A DNA stretch of 39,122 nucleotides from DATESZ01 sp035283845 (GTDB taxonomy: Bacteria; Desulfobacterota; Syntrophia; Syntrophales; JACQWR01), in the NCBI GenBank assembly GCA_035283845.1, contig DATESZ010000107.1, positions 1-39,122 of the forward strand. Direction: 5' to 3'. Positions 25,555-33,101 of this stretch are shown here, piece after piece. How positions within the stretch are numbered: the stretch's first letter is position 1; the number at the start of each line of letters is the position of its first letter. The notes beneath the pieces were generated by a model. It saw only the letters and a program-made list of their open reading frames with translations. It was not told where the DNA came from and did no database searches. The translations under genes and the position numbers were made by a program.

Positions 25555-26649
25555 TTATCCGTTAAATAATTTGCCAAAATCATGGATGAATCTCAGATTT
25601 AATCTATCCAGATCCATCCATAATACGAAGATCATCAATAAAATCAGCAACACAAACCCCGCCTGCTGCGCCCTTTCTCTCCATTTGATATTGATTTCCC
25701 TTCCTATGACAGCCTCAACAAGGTAAAACAGCAGGTGACCCCCATCGAGAACAGGGATGGGCAGGAGATTAAGAACCGCCAGGTTAATGCTGAGGATGGC
25801 CATGAATAAAATATAAGGTATTATGCCTTCCTTAAGCTGAGCGCTTGCCAGTTGGGCGATCATAATCGGCCCTCCCAGGTTTTTTGGGGAAATTCTTCCC
25901 TGGAACATCTTGATGATGCTCATAACGGTAAGTTTGCTTATAACCCATGTCTGATTGATCCCCTCCTGCAAGGCAGAGAAAGGATTAAGTCTTTCAGTTG
26001 TGGTTTCCATGGAGGGAGAAATGCCGATTCTGTAAGACTTGACTTCTTCGCCAAAGATGTTTTTAACTTTGAATATTTCCGGTTTTACGAGAGCGTTCTG
26101 TAATTCGCCATTCCTTTTTATGGTTATGCTGAGGATACGGCCGTTGCTGTTTTTGATGATCTCGGCCATGTCCTTCCAGAGGCGGACCTGTTTGCCGTCA
26201 ATGGCCGTAAGAACATCCCCTTTTTGCAGTGCTGCCTTAGAGGCCGAAGAACCCTCCTGCACAGCGCCAATTTTTGATATTAAAGACGGAACGCCCCAGA
26301 CATTCACGAAGGTAAAGATCACAATAGCAAGAATAAAATTAAATGCCGGTCCCGTGGCAACTATACCCATCCTTTTCCATACGCTCTGGCCGATGAATGA
26401 ACGCTTTTTATCATCATCTGACAATATATCCTCTTCTGATTCACCAAGAAGTTTCACATAGCCGCCAAGGGGTACTAAAGAGATAAGATACTCCGTTTCC
26501 TCGATTTTTTTACCAATCAGACGGGGGCCGAAGCCCAGCGAAAATTTCATGACACCCACACCGGCATACTTCGCCACAAGAAAATGGCCGAGCTCATGGA
26601 CAAAAATGAGAATGCCCAGCAAAACAATAACCGACAAAATATTTACCAA
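25555..26649 (-). CDS. rseP: site-2 protease RseP-like zinc metalloprotease
   Basis: An inner-membrane intramembrane protease of 364 residues. The first helix carries VHELGHFLVAKYAG (zinc site HExxH at about residues 18-22). SLGFGPRLIG, LVPLGGYVKLLGE and the C-terminal LLPIPVLDGGH (third zinc ligand) complete the S2P pattern. One PDZ domain lies at about 125-215 (GAVQEGSSASKAALQKGDVL); E. coli RseP has two, so this is the shorter form. It cleaves anti-sigma factors and signal peptides. It follows dxr by 44 bases. Confidence 0.95.
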   Translation of the reverse strand: MVNILSVIVLLGILIFVHELGHFLVAKYAGVGVMKFSLGFGPRLIGKKIEETEYLISLVPLGGYVKLLGESEEDILSDDDKKRSFIGQSVWKRMGIVATGPAFNFILAIVIFTFVNVWGVPSLISKIGAVQEGSSASKAALQKGDVLTAIDGKQVRLWKDMAEIIKNSNGRILSITIKRNGELQNALVKPEIFKVKNIFGEEVKSYRIGISPSMETTTERLNPFSALQEGINQTWVISKLTVMSIIKMFQGRISPKNLGGPIMIAQLASAQLKEGIIPYILFMAILSINLAVLNLLPIPVLDGGHLLFYLVEAVIGREINIKWRERAQQAGFVLLILLMIFVLWMDLDRLNLRFIHDFGKLFNG

Positions 26650-26693
26650 GTCTTTCTTCCTCCCCTAAAGCAAAATCTCTATATTCACATCTG

Positions 26694-27899
26694 TTATTTC
26701 ATCATTTTGTTGATAAATTCATGGCCTATTTCTCTTGCCCATATATCAGCCCTGAGAACATCCTCTACCGCAACTATTTTATCTATGGAATGCCTCGATA
26801 AAGCCGCTTCAATGACATCGGTTATCTGAGGGAAAGGGATCCTCTTTTCGATAAATGCCTGCACGGCTACTTCGTTGGCCGCATTTAAAACAGCGGGCAT
26901 GGTACCACCCTGTCTTCCTGCCTCATAGGCAAGCCTCATATTGGGAAATTTATCAAAATCCGGCGGAAAGAATTCCAGAGGACCGGCGGTCAGCAAATTC
27001 AGGGGTGCGTTCATAGATGGCATTCTTTCCGGGAACGACAGGGCATAGGCAATGGGCAGCTTCATATCAGGTATGCCTAATTGGGCTATCATCGAACCGT
27101 CAATGTATTCCACTAATGAATGGACGATGCTTCGAGGGTGTACGAGGATGTGAATATTGTCCAGCTCAACATCAAACAGCCACTTTGCCTCTATAGCCTC
27201 CAAGCCTTTGTTCATCATGGATGCCGAATCAATGGTGATTTTATCCCCCATAACCCAGTTCGGATGATTAAATGCCTGGGCCGGGGTGACATTGCGCAAT
27301 TCCTCCGTCGGCAAATGAAAAAAAGGACCGCCGGATGCCGTGAGTATAATCCTCCTGACGTCTTGCCGCCGATGCCCCAAAAGGCATTGAAAAATTGCGC
27401 TGTGCTCGCTGTCTACCGGTAAAATCCTGCTGCCTCGCACTTGCGCCCTCTTAGTTAAAAGTTCGCCCGCCATTACCATTGCTTCCTTGTTGGCAAGGGC
27501 GATATCCTTTCCGGCCTCGATTGCCGCCAAGGTCGGCAGAAGTCCCGCAGCGCCTGCCAGAGCGGAAACAACCATGTCCGCCTCATTAGCCGCGGCAACT
27601 CTTCTGTACCCGTCGCCGCCGTAAAGAATTTCCGGCTCGCCAGAAGATCCGAGCAAGTCCTGCAATTTTTCGGCAACATTCTCATTTTCCACGGCCACAA
27701 GTTGAGGTGCGAATTCCATGATCTGTTTAACCAGCAGCTCCACGTTCCGGCCAGCAGCAAGTGCAACGACTTTGTATTTGTCAGCATTATTCCTTATAAT
27801 ATTCAGAGTATTGACGCCAATAGAACCGGTTGACCCCAAAACAGTCAATTTTTTTATTTTGAACTCTGAATTATGGCTTACGAATTTTGTTTCTTTCAT
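26694..27899 (-). CDS. dxr: 1-deoxy-D-xylulose 5-phosphate reductoisomerase
   Basis: Dxr makes methylerythritol phosphate in the non-mevalonate isoprenoid pathway that feeds UppS. The NADPH motif LGSTGSIGVNTLNII is close to the start. ANKEAMVMAGELL, PVDSEHSAIFQ, LTASGGPFF and NHPNWVMGDKITIDSASMMNKGLE are the active-site signatures. The frame has about 15 extra residues ahead of the first strand. It overlaps the end of cdsA by 4 bases. The 401 residues match the family. Confidence 0.97.
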   Translation of the reverse strand: MKETKFVSHNSEFKIKKLTVLGSTGSIGVNTLNIIRNNADKYKVVALAAGRNVELLVKQIMEFAPQLVAVENENVAEKLQDLLGSSGEPEILYGGDGYRRVAAANEADMVVSALAGAAGLLPTLAAIEAGKDIALANKEAMVMAGELLTKRAQVRGSRILPVDSEHSAIFQCLLGHRRQDVRRIILTASGGPFFHLPTEELRNVTPAQAFNHPNWVMGDKITIDSASMMNKGLEAIEAKWLFDVELDNIHILVHPRSIVHSLVEYIDGSMIAQLGIPDMKLPIAYALSFPERMPSMNAPLNLLTAGPLEFFPPDFDKFPNMRLAYEAGRQGGTMPAVLNAANEVAVQAFIEKRIPFPQITDVIEAALSRHSIDKIVAVEDVLRADIWAREIGHEFINKMMK

Positions 27900-28735
27900 T
27901 TTATCACAAAGTGCTGATAGTAAAAGACAAAGGGAACGATAAAGGCGAGGCTGTCAAGCCGGTCTAAAATACCGCCGTGTCCCGGCAAAATGAACCCTGC
28001 ATCTTTAGCGTCCCCGGCTCTTTTAATTGCCGATTCAAACAAATCACCTAATTGGCACATAATGCCGCCAAAGCCGCCCAAGATAACGGCATGGACAAGA
28101 GGCAGATGATTAAAGGCAAACTTTTGGAATAAAACGCCCCCGGCAACGCATCCAATGATTAAACCTGCTGTTCCCGCCACGGTTTTTCCCGGGCTTATAA
28201 AGGGTTGTAATTTACGTTTCCCTAAGGTTTTCCCAGTATAAAAGGCAAAGACATCACCGAAAAAAGCCACCGTCAGGGTAAAGAAAACCCAAAGCACGCC
28301 TTCAGGTAAAAGGCGAAGAAGAATAAAATAAGACATGAGCAGAGGCATATACATGAATCCAAGAATGACTTTTCCCATTTTGGCAATATCAATCTCCGCT
28401 TCCCTTGTCTGTAAGATAAAAATAAGAAAACTAATAAATAAACAACAGGTTATAACTACTGTAACCAGGATGAAATCATTCAGATATAGGGCAAGCGGGA
28501 TTGCGAAGGCAAAGAAGAACACCTCGCCTTTTTCCCAGGCATTGCCCTTCTTGCCGAAGACTAATCTATTGTATTCCCATACGGCGACCTGTATTACGGC
28601 CAGAATAAACACAAAAAATGATTTTTCTGAACTGTATATTATAATAGCAAGAAGGATTGGCGCTGCAATCAAGCCGGTTATCAATCTCTTGAAATGCTGG
28701 CTCTTGAAATGCTGGCTCTTGAAATGCTGGTTCAT
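27896..28735 (-). CDS. cdsA: phosphatidate cytidylyltransferase
   Basis: CdsA makes CDP-diacylglycerol, the precursor used by PgsA and PssA. The 279 residues contain about eight hydrophobic helices and the family signature near the C-terminus: FESAIKRAGDAKDAG followed by PGHGGILDRLDSL. The N-terminus is odd: three near-identical five-residue units (HFKSQ, HFKSQ, HFKRL) come from a 15-base direct repeat. The ATG overlaps the uppS stop by 4 bases. ALPs and other cytidylyltransferases lack this signature, so the call is firm. Confidence 0.95.
   Translation of the reverse strand: MNQHFKSQHFKSQHFKRLITGLIAAPILLAIIIYSSEKSFFVFILAVIQVAVWEYNRLVFGKKGNAWEKGEVFFFAFAIPLALYLNDFILVTVVITCCLFISFLIFILQTREAEIDIAKMGKVILGFMYMPLLMSYFILLRLLPEGVLWVFFTLTVAFFGDVFAFYTGKTLGKRKLQPFISPGKTVAGTAGLIIGCVAGGVLFQKFAFNHLPLVHAVILGGFGGIMCQLGDLFESAIKRAGDAKDAGFILPGHGGILDRLDSLAFIVPFVFYYQHFVIK
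28689..28733 (-). repeat. 15-bp tandem repeat at the 5' end of cdsA
   Basis: CATTTCAAGAGCCAG is repeated twice and followed by CATTTCAAGAGATTG on the minus strand, giving the HFKSQ-HFKSQ-HFKRL start of CdsA. It begins just inside the ATG, so copy-number change would add or remove five residues in frame. Confidence 0.85.
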
Positions 28736-29469
28736 GCCAGGTCAACCCTTTGCAACTGGTTGCTGGTCAAGCCATATCTTCTTTCCCTTTTCTGATAACT
28801 GTCAATGGCTTCGAGGAGATCTTTCCGCCCAAAATCCGGCCACAAAACGTCAGTGAAATAAAACTCCGTATAGGCCATTTGCCATAGGAGAAAATTACTC
28901 AAACGGAATTCACCGCTCGTTCTGATAAGCAGATCCGGATCAGGCAGCCCGACAGTATCAAGATAGGCGGAAAATTGCTCCTTGGTAATGTCATTATCAT
29001 CTATCTTACCGAGACGGATATCCCTAATGAGACCATTGATTGCGCCTATAATTTCGTCCCTTGCGCCATAGCTCAAAGCCAAGTTAAGCACCATGCCTTT
29101 GTTACGCGCCGTGATTTCCATAACCTCATAAAGGGTTTTCTTTATCGGTTCCTTTAATGATTCCGTGTTGCCGATGGCGGTCAGACGTATGTCGTTATCG
29201 ACCATTTCCTTAATCTCTGAACGAAGGTAATTTTCCAGCAAATGCATGAGCGCTTCCACTTCCTGGGCCGGACGGATCCAGTTCTCAACGGAAAAAGCGT
29301 AAAGAGTGAGGTATTTAATCCCGATTTCACGGCATGTTCTAACGGTATCGCGAACAGCCTCTGCCCCCTTTTGGTGTCCCACAATCCGTCCCAAGGCATG
29401 TTTTTGCGCCCAGCGGCCGTTGCCGTCCATAATAATGGCAATGTGAGCGGGGAGTTTTTTTAAGTCCAT
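28732..29469 (-). CDS. uppS: undecaprenyl diphosphate synthase
   Basis: UppS is the cis-prenyltransferase that makes the C55 lipid carrier for cell-wall synthesis. Motifs are HIAIIMDGNGRWAQKHAL (catalytic Asp), YLTLYAFSVENWIRP, NLALSYGARDEI and the C-terminal PDPDLLIRTSGEFRLSNFLLWQMAYTE region. The frame is open to 29511, but the ATG at 29469 follows GAGAGAT and starts at the family N-terminus, giving 245 residues, so I use it. It heads the uppS-cdsA-dxr-rseP-tsaB unit. Confidence 0.96.
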   Translation of the reverse strand: MDLKKLPAHIAIIMDGNGRWAQKHALGRIVGHQKGAEAVRDTVRTCREIGIKYLTLYAFSVENWIRPAQEVEALMHLLENYLRSEIKEMVDNDIRLTAIGNTESLKEPIKKTLYEVMEITARNKGMVLNLALSYGARDEIIGAINGLIRDIRLGKIDDNDITKEQFSAYLDTVGLPDPDLLIRTSGEFRLSNFLLWQMAYTEFYFTDVLWPDFGRKDLLEAIDSYQKRERRYGLTSNQLQRVDLA

Positions 29470-29501
29470 ATCTCTCAAAATAACTAACTCAAGCTGCGGT
29501 A

Positions 29502-29530
29502 AACTTAGCATACGCTACCTGAATTATCAA
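29502..29530 (-). promoter_or_regulatory. candidate promoter of uppS
   Basis: TTGATA (29525-29530) and TAAGTT (29502-29507) lie 17 bases apart on the minus strand, just downstream of the frr terminator. Transcription would start about 25-30 bases before the uppS ATG at 29469. Confidence 0.5.
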
Positions 29531-29548
29531 GCCGAGTTAAATGTGTCT

Positions 29549-29576
29549 CAAAAAGAAAAGGGGAGCAAAGCTCCCC
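29549..29576 (-). terminator. intrinsic terminator after frr
   Basis: On the minus strand the sequence reads GGGGAGC-TTT-GCTCCCC followed by TTTTCTTTTT: a seven-pair GC-rich stem with a U-rich tail. It lies 21 bases downstream of the frr stop and separates the rpsB unit from uppS. Confidence 0.93.
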
Positions 29577-29597
29577 GCAAGCATCAAAATGCAGCCC

Positions 29598-30155
29598 TTA
29601 TATCTCCATTATCTCCTTTTCCTTGGCAACGAGAATCACGTCCGTCTTTTCAATGGACTTATCGGTCAGTTTCTGTACTTTTTCCTGATATGAGAACATT
29701 TCATCTTCCGATATTTCATTTTCCTTTTTTAGATTCTTTAATTGTTCATTTGCGTCTCTACGGGCATTTCTCTGTTTGACCTTGCACTCCTCGGCCATTT
29801 TCCTTACCACCCGGACTAAATCCTTGCGACGTTCTTCTGTTAAAGGTGGGATAGGTATGCGTACGACTTTGCCGTCACTGGAAGGCATCAAACCCAAGTC
29901 AGATTTCTGAATCGCTTTTTCAATAGCGCCGATAAGGCTGATGTCCCAGGGAGAAATCACTATCAGGCGGCTCTCGGGCACGGACATAGTTGCGGCCTGG
30001 TTTAAAGGTGTTGCTACTCCGTAATAATCAACTTTAATGCCATCGAGTAGTGCAAGCGAAGCCCTTCCAGTTCTAACCTTGCTCAATGTTTTTTCCAGAG
30101 AATGAATCGCCTTCTCCATTTCTTCTTTCAGCTCTTCGATAATCAAATCTCTCAT
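29598..30155 (-). CDS. frr: ribosome recycling factor
   Basis: RRF splits post-termination ribosomes with EF-G. The 185 residues match the family: EKTLSKVRTGRASLALLDGIKVDYYG, PLNQAATMSVPESRLIVISPWD, AIQKSDLGLMPSSDGKVVRIPIPPLTEERRKDLV and a C-terminal long helix. It is the last gene of the rpsB-tsf-pyrH-frr unit, 11 bases past the pyrH stop, and a terminator follows. Confidence 0.97.
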   Translation of the reverse strand: MRDLIIEELKEEMEKAIHSLEKTLSKVRTGRASLALLDGIKVDYYGVATPLNQAATMSVPESRLIVISPWDISLIGAIEKAIQKSDLGLMPSSDGKVVRIPIPPLTEERRKDLVRVVRKMAEECKVKQRNARRDANEQLKNLKKENEISEDEMFSYQEKVQKLTDKSIEKTDVILVAKEKEIMEI

Positions 30156-30166
30156 AGCTTATGCAC

Positions 30167-30892
30167 CTAATTACTCACAATAGTTCCAATAGGCTTTCCG
30201 CAAATTACCCTTTTTATGTTTCCATCTTGCTGCAGATTAAAAACTACTATGAGAAGCTGATTATCACGGCAAAGCGAAATAGCGGTTGCATCCATAACCT
30301 TAAGGTTCCTTGTTAAAATCTCAGTATAGCTGATGCGATCAAATTTTCGGGCGTCCTTATTCACGACCGGATCCTTGTCATAAACGCCATCGACCTTTGT
30401 GGCCTTCATGATCACATCAGCCTTTATCTCCATAGCCCTGAGCGATGCGGCTGTATCAGTCGTAAAATAGGGGTTCCCCGTGCCAGCGGCAAAAATCACT
30501 ACCAGTCCCTTCTCCAAATGATGTATGGCCCTTCTCTGGATATAGGGTTCTGATATCTCTTTCATCTCGATGGCGGATTGAACCCGCGTTGAAACATCTA
30601 ACTGTTCAAGGGCGCTTTGTAATGCCAGGCTGTTTATCACCGTAGCCAGCATTCCCATGTAATCGGCTGATGTCCTTTCCATGCCGCGGGCATTGGCCTC
30701 CAAACCGCGAAAGATATTCCCGCCGCCAACCACAATGCCTAACTGAATTCCAAGATCAATTATTTCTTTGATTTCGGATGCAATAAGACTTACCGCTTCC
30801 GCATCGATTCCAAAAGAGTGTTTCCCCATGAGGGCTTCCCCGCTAAGTTTCAAAAGCACCCTCTTGTATATCGGTTGATCCACCTGATACAT
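30167..30892 (-). CDS. pyrH: UMP kinase
   Basis: PyrH phosphorylates UMP to UDP. Family motifs are YKRVLLKLSGEALMG at the start, the VVGGGNIFRG loop, ERTSADYMGMLATVINSLALQ, the TGNPYFTTDTAASLRA segment and KATKVDGVYDKDP. The frame is open to 30949 by a TTG directly after the tsf stop. An ATG at 30892 or a GTG three codons later gives the usual 240 residues; GGACAGGA lies close to the first and better spaced for the second. I give the ATG but am unsure between the two. Confidence 0.94.
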   Translation of the reverse strand: MYQVDQPIYKRVLLKLSGEALMGKHSFGIDAEAVSLIASEIKEIIDLGIQLGIVVGGGNIFRGLEANARGMERTSADYMGMLATVINSLALQSALEQLDVSTRVQSAIEMKEISEPYIQRRAIHHLEKGLVVIFAAGTGNPYFTTDTAASLRAMEIKADVIMKATKVDGVYDKDPVVNKDARKFDRISYTEILTRNLKVMDATAISLCRDNQLLIVVFNLQQDGNIKRVICGKPIGTIVSN

Positions 30893-30949
30893 TCCTGTCC
30901 GGACATTAGCATTAACAACGTCCATTAAATACGACTTTACTATCTCCAA

Positions 30950-31552
30950 CTACCTAATTTCGTCGCCTAACTGAAAGCGGGCAAATCTTCTTACTATTAT
31001 ATTTTCTCCTGTTTTAGCCATCATGTCATTTACCAGTGCGTCAATGGTAATATCCGTATTTTTGACGAATTTCTGCTCAAGTAGACAGACGTCTTCGTAG
31101 TACTTTTTCAGTTTGCCTTCAATTATTTTCTCCCAGATTTTTTCCGGCTTCTTCTCCTGTAAAGCCTGGCTTCGATATATTTCTTTTTCCCGTTCCAGGG
31201 CGTCGGCGGGAATATCTTCCGGTCTGAGATAAAGTGGATTAGCCGCCGCAACGTGCATGGCAAGGTCTTTAGCCAAGTTCTGGAAATCAGCGGTCTTTGC
31301 TACGAAATCCGTTTCGCAGTTAAGTTCCACCATAACGCCGATTTTTCCACCCATGTGAATATAAGAAGCAATCGTGCCTTCCTTGGCAGCCTTCGAAGAT
31401 CTTTTTGTAGCCGCCGCCATGCCTTTTTTTCTCAAATAGTCAATAGCTTTATCAAAATCTCCACCGGATGCCGTAAGTGCCTCTTTGCAATCCATCATCC
31501 CGGCGCCCGTTTTATCCCTCAGTTGTTTTACCATCCCCGATGTAATGTCCAA
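30950..31552 (-). CDS. tsf: translation elongation factor Ts
   Basis: EF-Ts recycles GDP-bound EF-Tu. This is the short form (200 residues), with the N-terminal UBA-like region VKQLRDKTGAGMMDCKEAL, the EF-Tu contact KAIDYLRKKGMAAA, the KIGVMVELNCETDFVAKT core and one C-terminal subdomain. E. coli EF-Ts is about 280 residues; the short form is normal in many other bacteria. It follows rpsB by 16 bases and ends with TAG. Confidence 0.97.
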   Translation of the reverse strand: MDITSGMVKQLRDKTGAGMMDCKEALTASGGDFDKAIDYLRKKGMAAATKRSSKAAKEGTIASYIHMGGKIGVMVELNCETDFVAKTADFQNLAKDLAMHVAAANPLYLRPEDIPADALEREKEIYRSQALQEKKPEKIWEKIIEGKLKKYYEDVCLLEQKFVKNTDITIDALVNDMMAKTGENIIVRRFARFQLGDEIR

Positions 31553-31568
31553 CTTATTGAACCTCCTC

Positions 31569-32414
31569 TCAATTTACATCCGACTCACGCCACACATATG
31601 TCTCCGTATCACCGTCTTCTGAAAAGCCATTTTTTGTTTCTACGCTCTCGGGCACGTCAATTTCAGTATCTTTTTCCCTCTCAACCAAGACAGGGGCTTC
31701 TTTGTTGCTTTCGGCCTGAATGCGTTCTTCAAAAAGCCTTTTGCCTTCGATAACGGCGTCTGCAAACTTTGAAGCAAACAACCTGATAGCTCTGATGGCG
31801 TCATCGTTGCCAGGGATGATATAATCAATGTCATCGGGATCACAATTAGTATCTACCACCGCCACGATGGGAATCTTCAGTTTTCTTGCCTCCTTGACGG
31901 CTATCTCTTCCCTTTTTGGATCCACTATGAACAAGCCACCGGGAAAACCCTTAATATCCCTTATGCCACCCAAAACATTTTCAAGCTTATCACGTTCCTT
32001 TTGCAACTTTAACACTTCCTTCTTCGGAAAGGCGTTAATGCTTTCGTCTTTAAACATCCGGTCCAGATAATTCAATCTGTCAATGCTTTTCTTAACGGTT
32101 GTAAAGTTGGTGATCATCCCGCCCAGCCACCTCTGGTTGACATAGGGCATGCCACACCTCTCCGCTTCTTCGCGAATGGACTCATGGGCCTGCTTCTTGG
32201 TGCCTACGAAAAGGAGTTCGCCGCCTTCGGCAACCATTTTAACGACAAAGTTATATGCCGCCTGAAAGAACACCACCGTCTGCTGGAGATCAATGATATA
32301 GATGCTGTTCCTCGCCCCGAAAATATAGGGCTTCATTTTAGGATTCCACTTGTTCGTCTGATGACCGAAGTGAACCCCTGCCTCCAATAATAACTTCATA
32401 GAAATACTTGCCAT
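31569..32414 (-). CDS. rpsB: 30S ribosomal protein S2
   Basis: S2 sits on the back of the 30S subunit. MKLLLEAGVHFGHQTNKWNPKMKPYIFG at the start, the RWLGGMITNFTT motif and IPIVAVVDTNCDPDDIDYIIPGNDDAIRAI are classic. At 281 residues it is longer than E. coli S2 by about 40; the surplus is an acidic C-terminal tail (about residues 228-281, many Glu and Asp). It is the first gene of the unit with tsf, pyrH and frr. Confidence 0.97.
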   Translation of the reverse strand: MASISMKLLLEAGVHFGHQTNKWNPKMKPYIFGARNSIYIIDLQQTVVFFQAAYNFVVKMVAEGGELLFVGTKKQAHESIREEAERCGMPYVNQRWLGGMITNFTTVKKSIDRLNYLDRMFKDESINAFPKKEVLKLQKERDKLENVLGGIRDIKGFPGGLFIVDPKREEIAVKEARKLKIPIVAVVDTNCDPDDIDYIIPGNDDAIRAIRLFASKFADAVIEGKRLFEERIQAESNKEAPVLVEREKDTEIDVPESVETKNGFSEDGDTETYVWRESDVN

Positions 32415-32522
32415 AAATTACCCCTCTTCATAGTTGTGTTTTATCCGCCACCCTTTTCATCTTGACGGAAAGCTTCAAATAAGCAACACGCCGCCAATCC
32501 AAGGATGTGTGAATTTTGTGCG

Positions 32523-32551
32523 CATCTAACACAGATAAGGCGAATTATCAA
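32523..32551 (-). promoter_or_regulatory. candidate promoter of the rpsB operon
   Basis: TTGATA (32546-32551) and TAGATG (32523-32528) are 17 bases apart on the minus strand. The -35 overlaps the stop of the helicase remnant. Transcription from here would give a leader of about 100 bases before rpsB; I see no clear riboregulator fold in it. Confidence 0.5.
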
Positions 32552-33095
32552 GCTAAAAGACTGACAAAGTCGTCAGGTATGATAATAGCCTCCTTACCAA
32601 GGATCAGGCGCTGCACGTTGTTCGCCGTTTCCGGTTCCAGACGACTGTCATAGACCGCATCGGAAATGAATCGGCAAACGTCCGGATGCATCCGCCCGGT
32701 GGTCTTGAGGAAGATCCCCCGCTCCGGCGGAATGGTCGCCATGCCGTTCAGAAGGTATTCCAGAGAGGACTCTCCCGATCGACCGGGGTGTATGCCTTGA
32801 ACGGGTTGCGCAAGCTGCATCTGTCCCCGAGCAGCACGATATTTTTACTGATCGTTGCCATGCGACCAGATTTGAGATGGCAACCTGGCCAGCCTCATCG
32901 ACGAACAGGTAATCGAAAGCCTGGTTCAGGGGTTCTGCATAAAACAGCCATGCCGTCCCGGCAACGAGCTACCGGCGATCATCATACAAATCCCTATTGC
33001 AGGTTGATCAGATCCAGGGTGGTCAGATGTTCGCATTCGAGAAAGTTGACGATATCGGAAGCGGCGTAATAGATCGTGTCTTTAATTTTCTGCAT
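32548..33095 (-). pseudogene. remnant of a TM0106-type RecB nuclease / SF1 helicase
   Basis: Three pieces on the minus strand match one protein family. An ATG at 33095 gives about 33 residues containing AASDIVNFLECEHLTTLDLI, the N-terminus of TM0106-type nuclease-helicases, then TAG (32994-32996). Next, in another frame, comes GTAWLF and FDYLFVDEAGQV (motif II, DEAxQ). After two single-base losses (near 32857-32866 and 32821-32824) the frames give NIVLLGD and MQLAQPVQGIHPGRSGESSLEYLL. The C-terminal 90 residues are open to the stop. The RecB domain and Walker A are missing, so most of the gene is deleted. It begins 6 bases past the nuclease gene stop. Confidence 0.8.
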
Positions 33096-33101
33096 GGGCT
33101 T

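Noticed and set aside
32415..32522. A structured riboregulator in the rpsB leader
   Set aside because: I could not draw a convincing stem series by eye; the leader is only noted as such.
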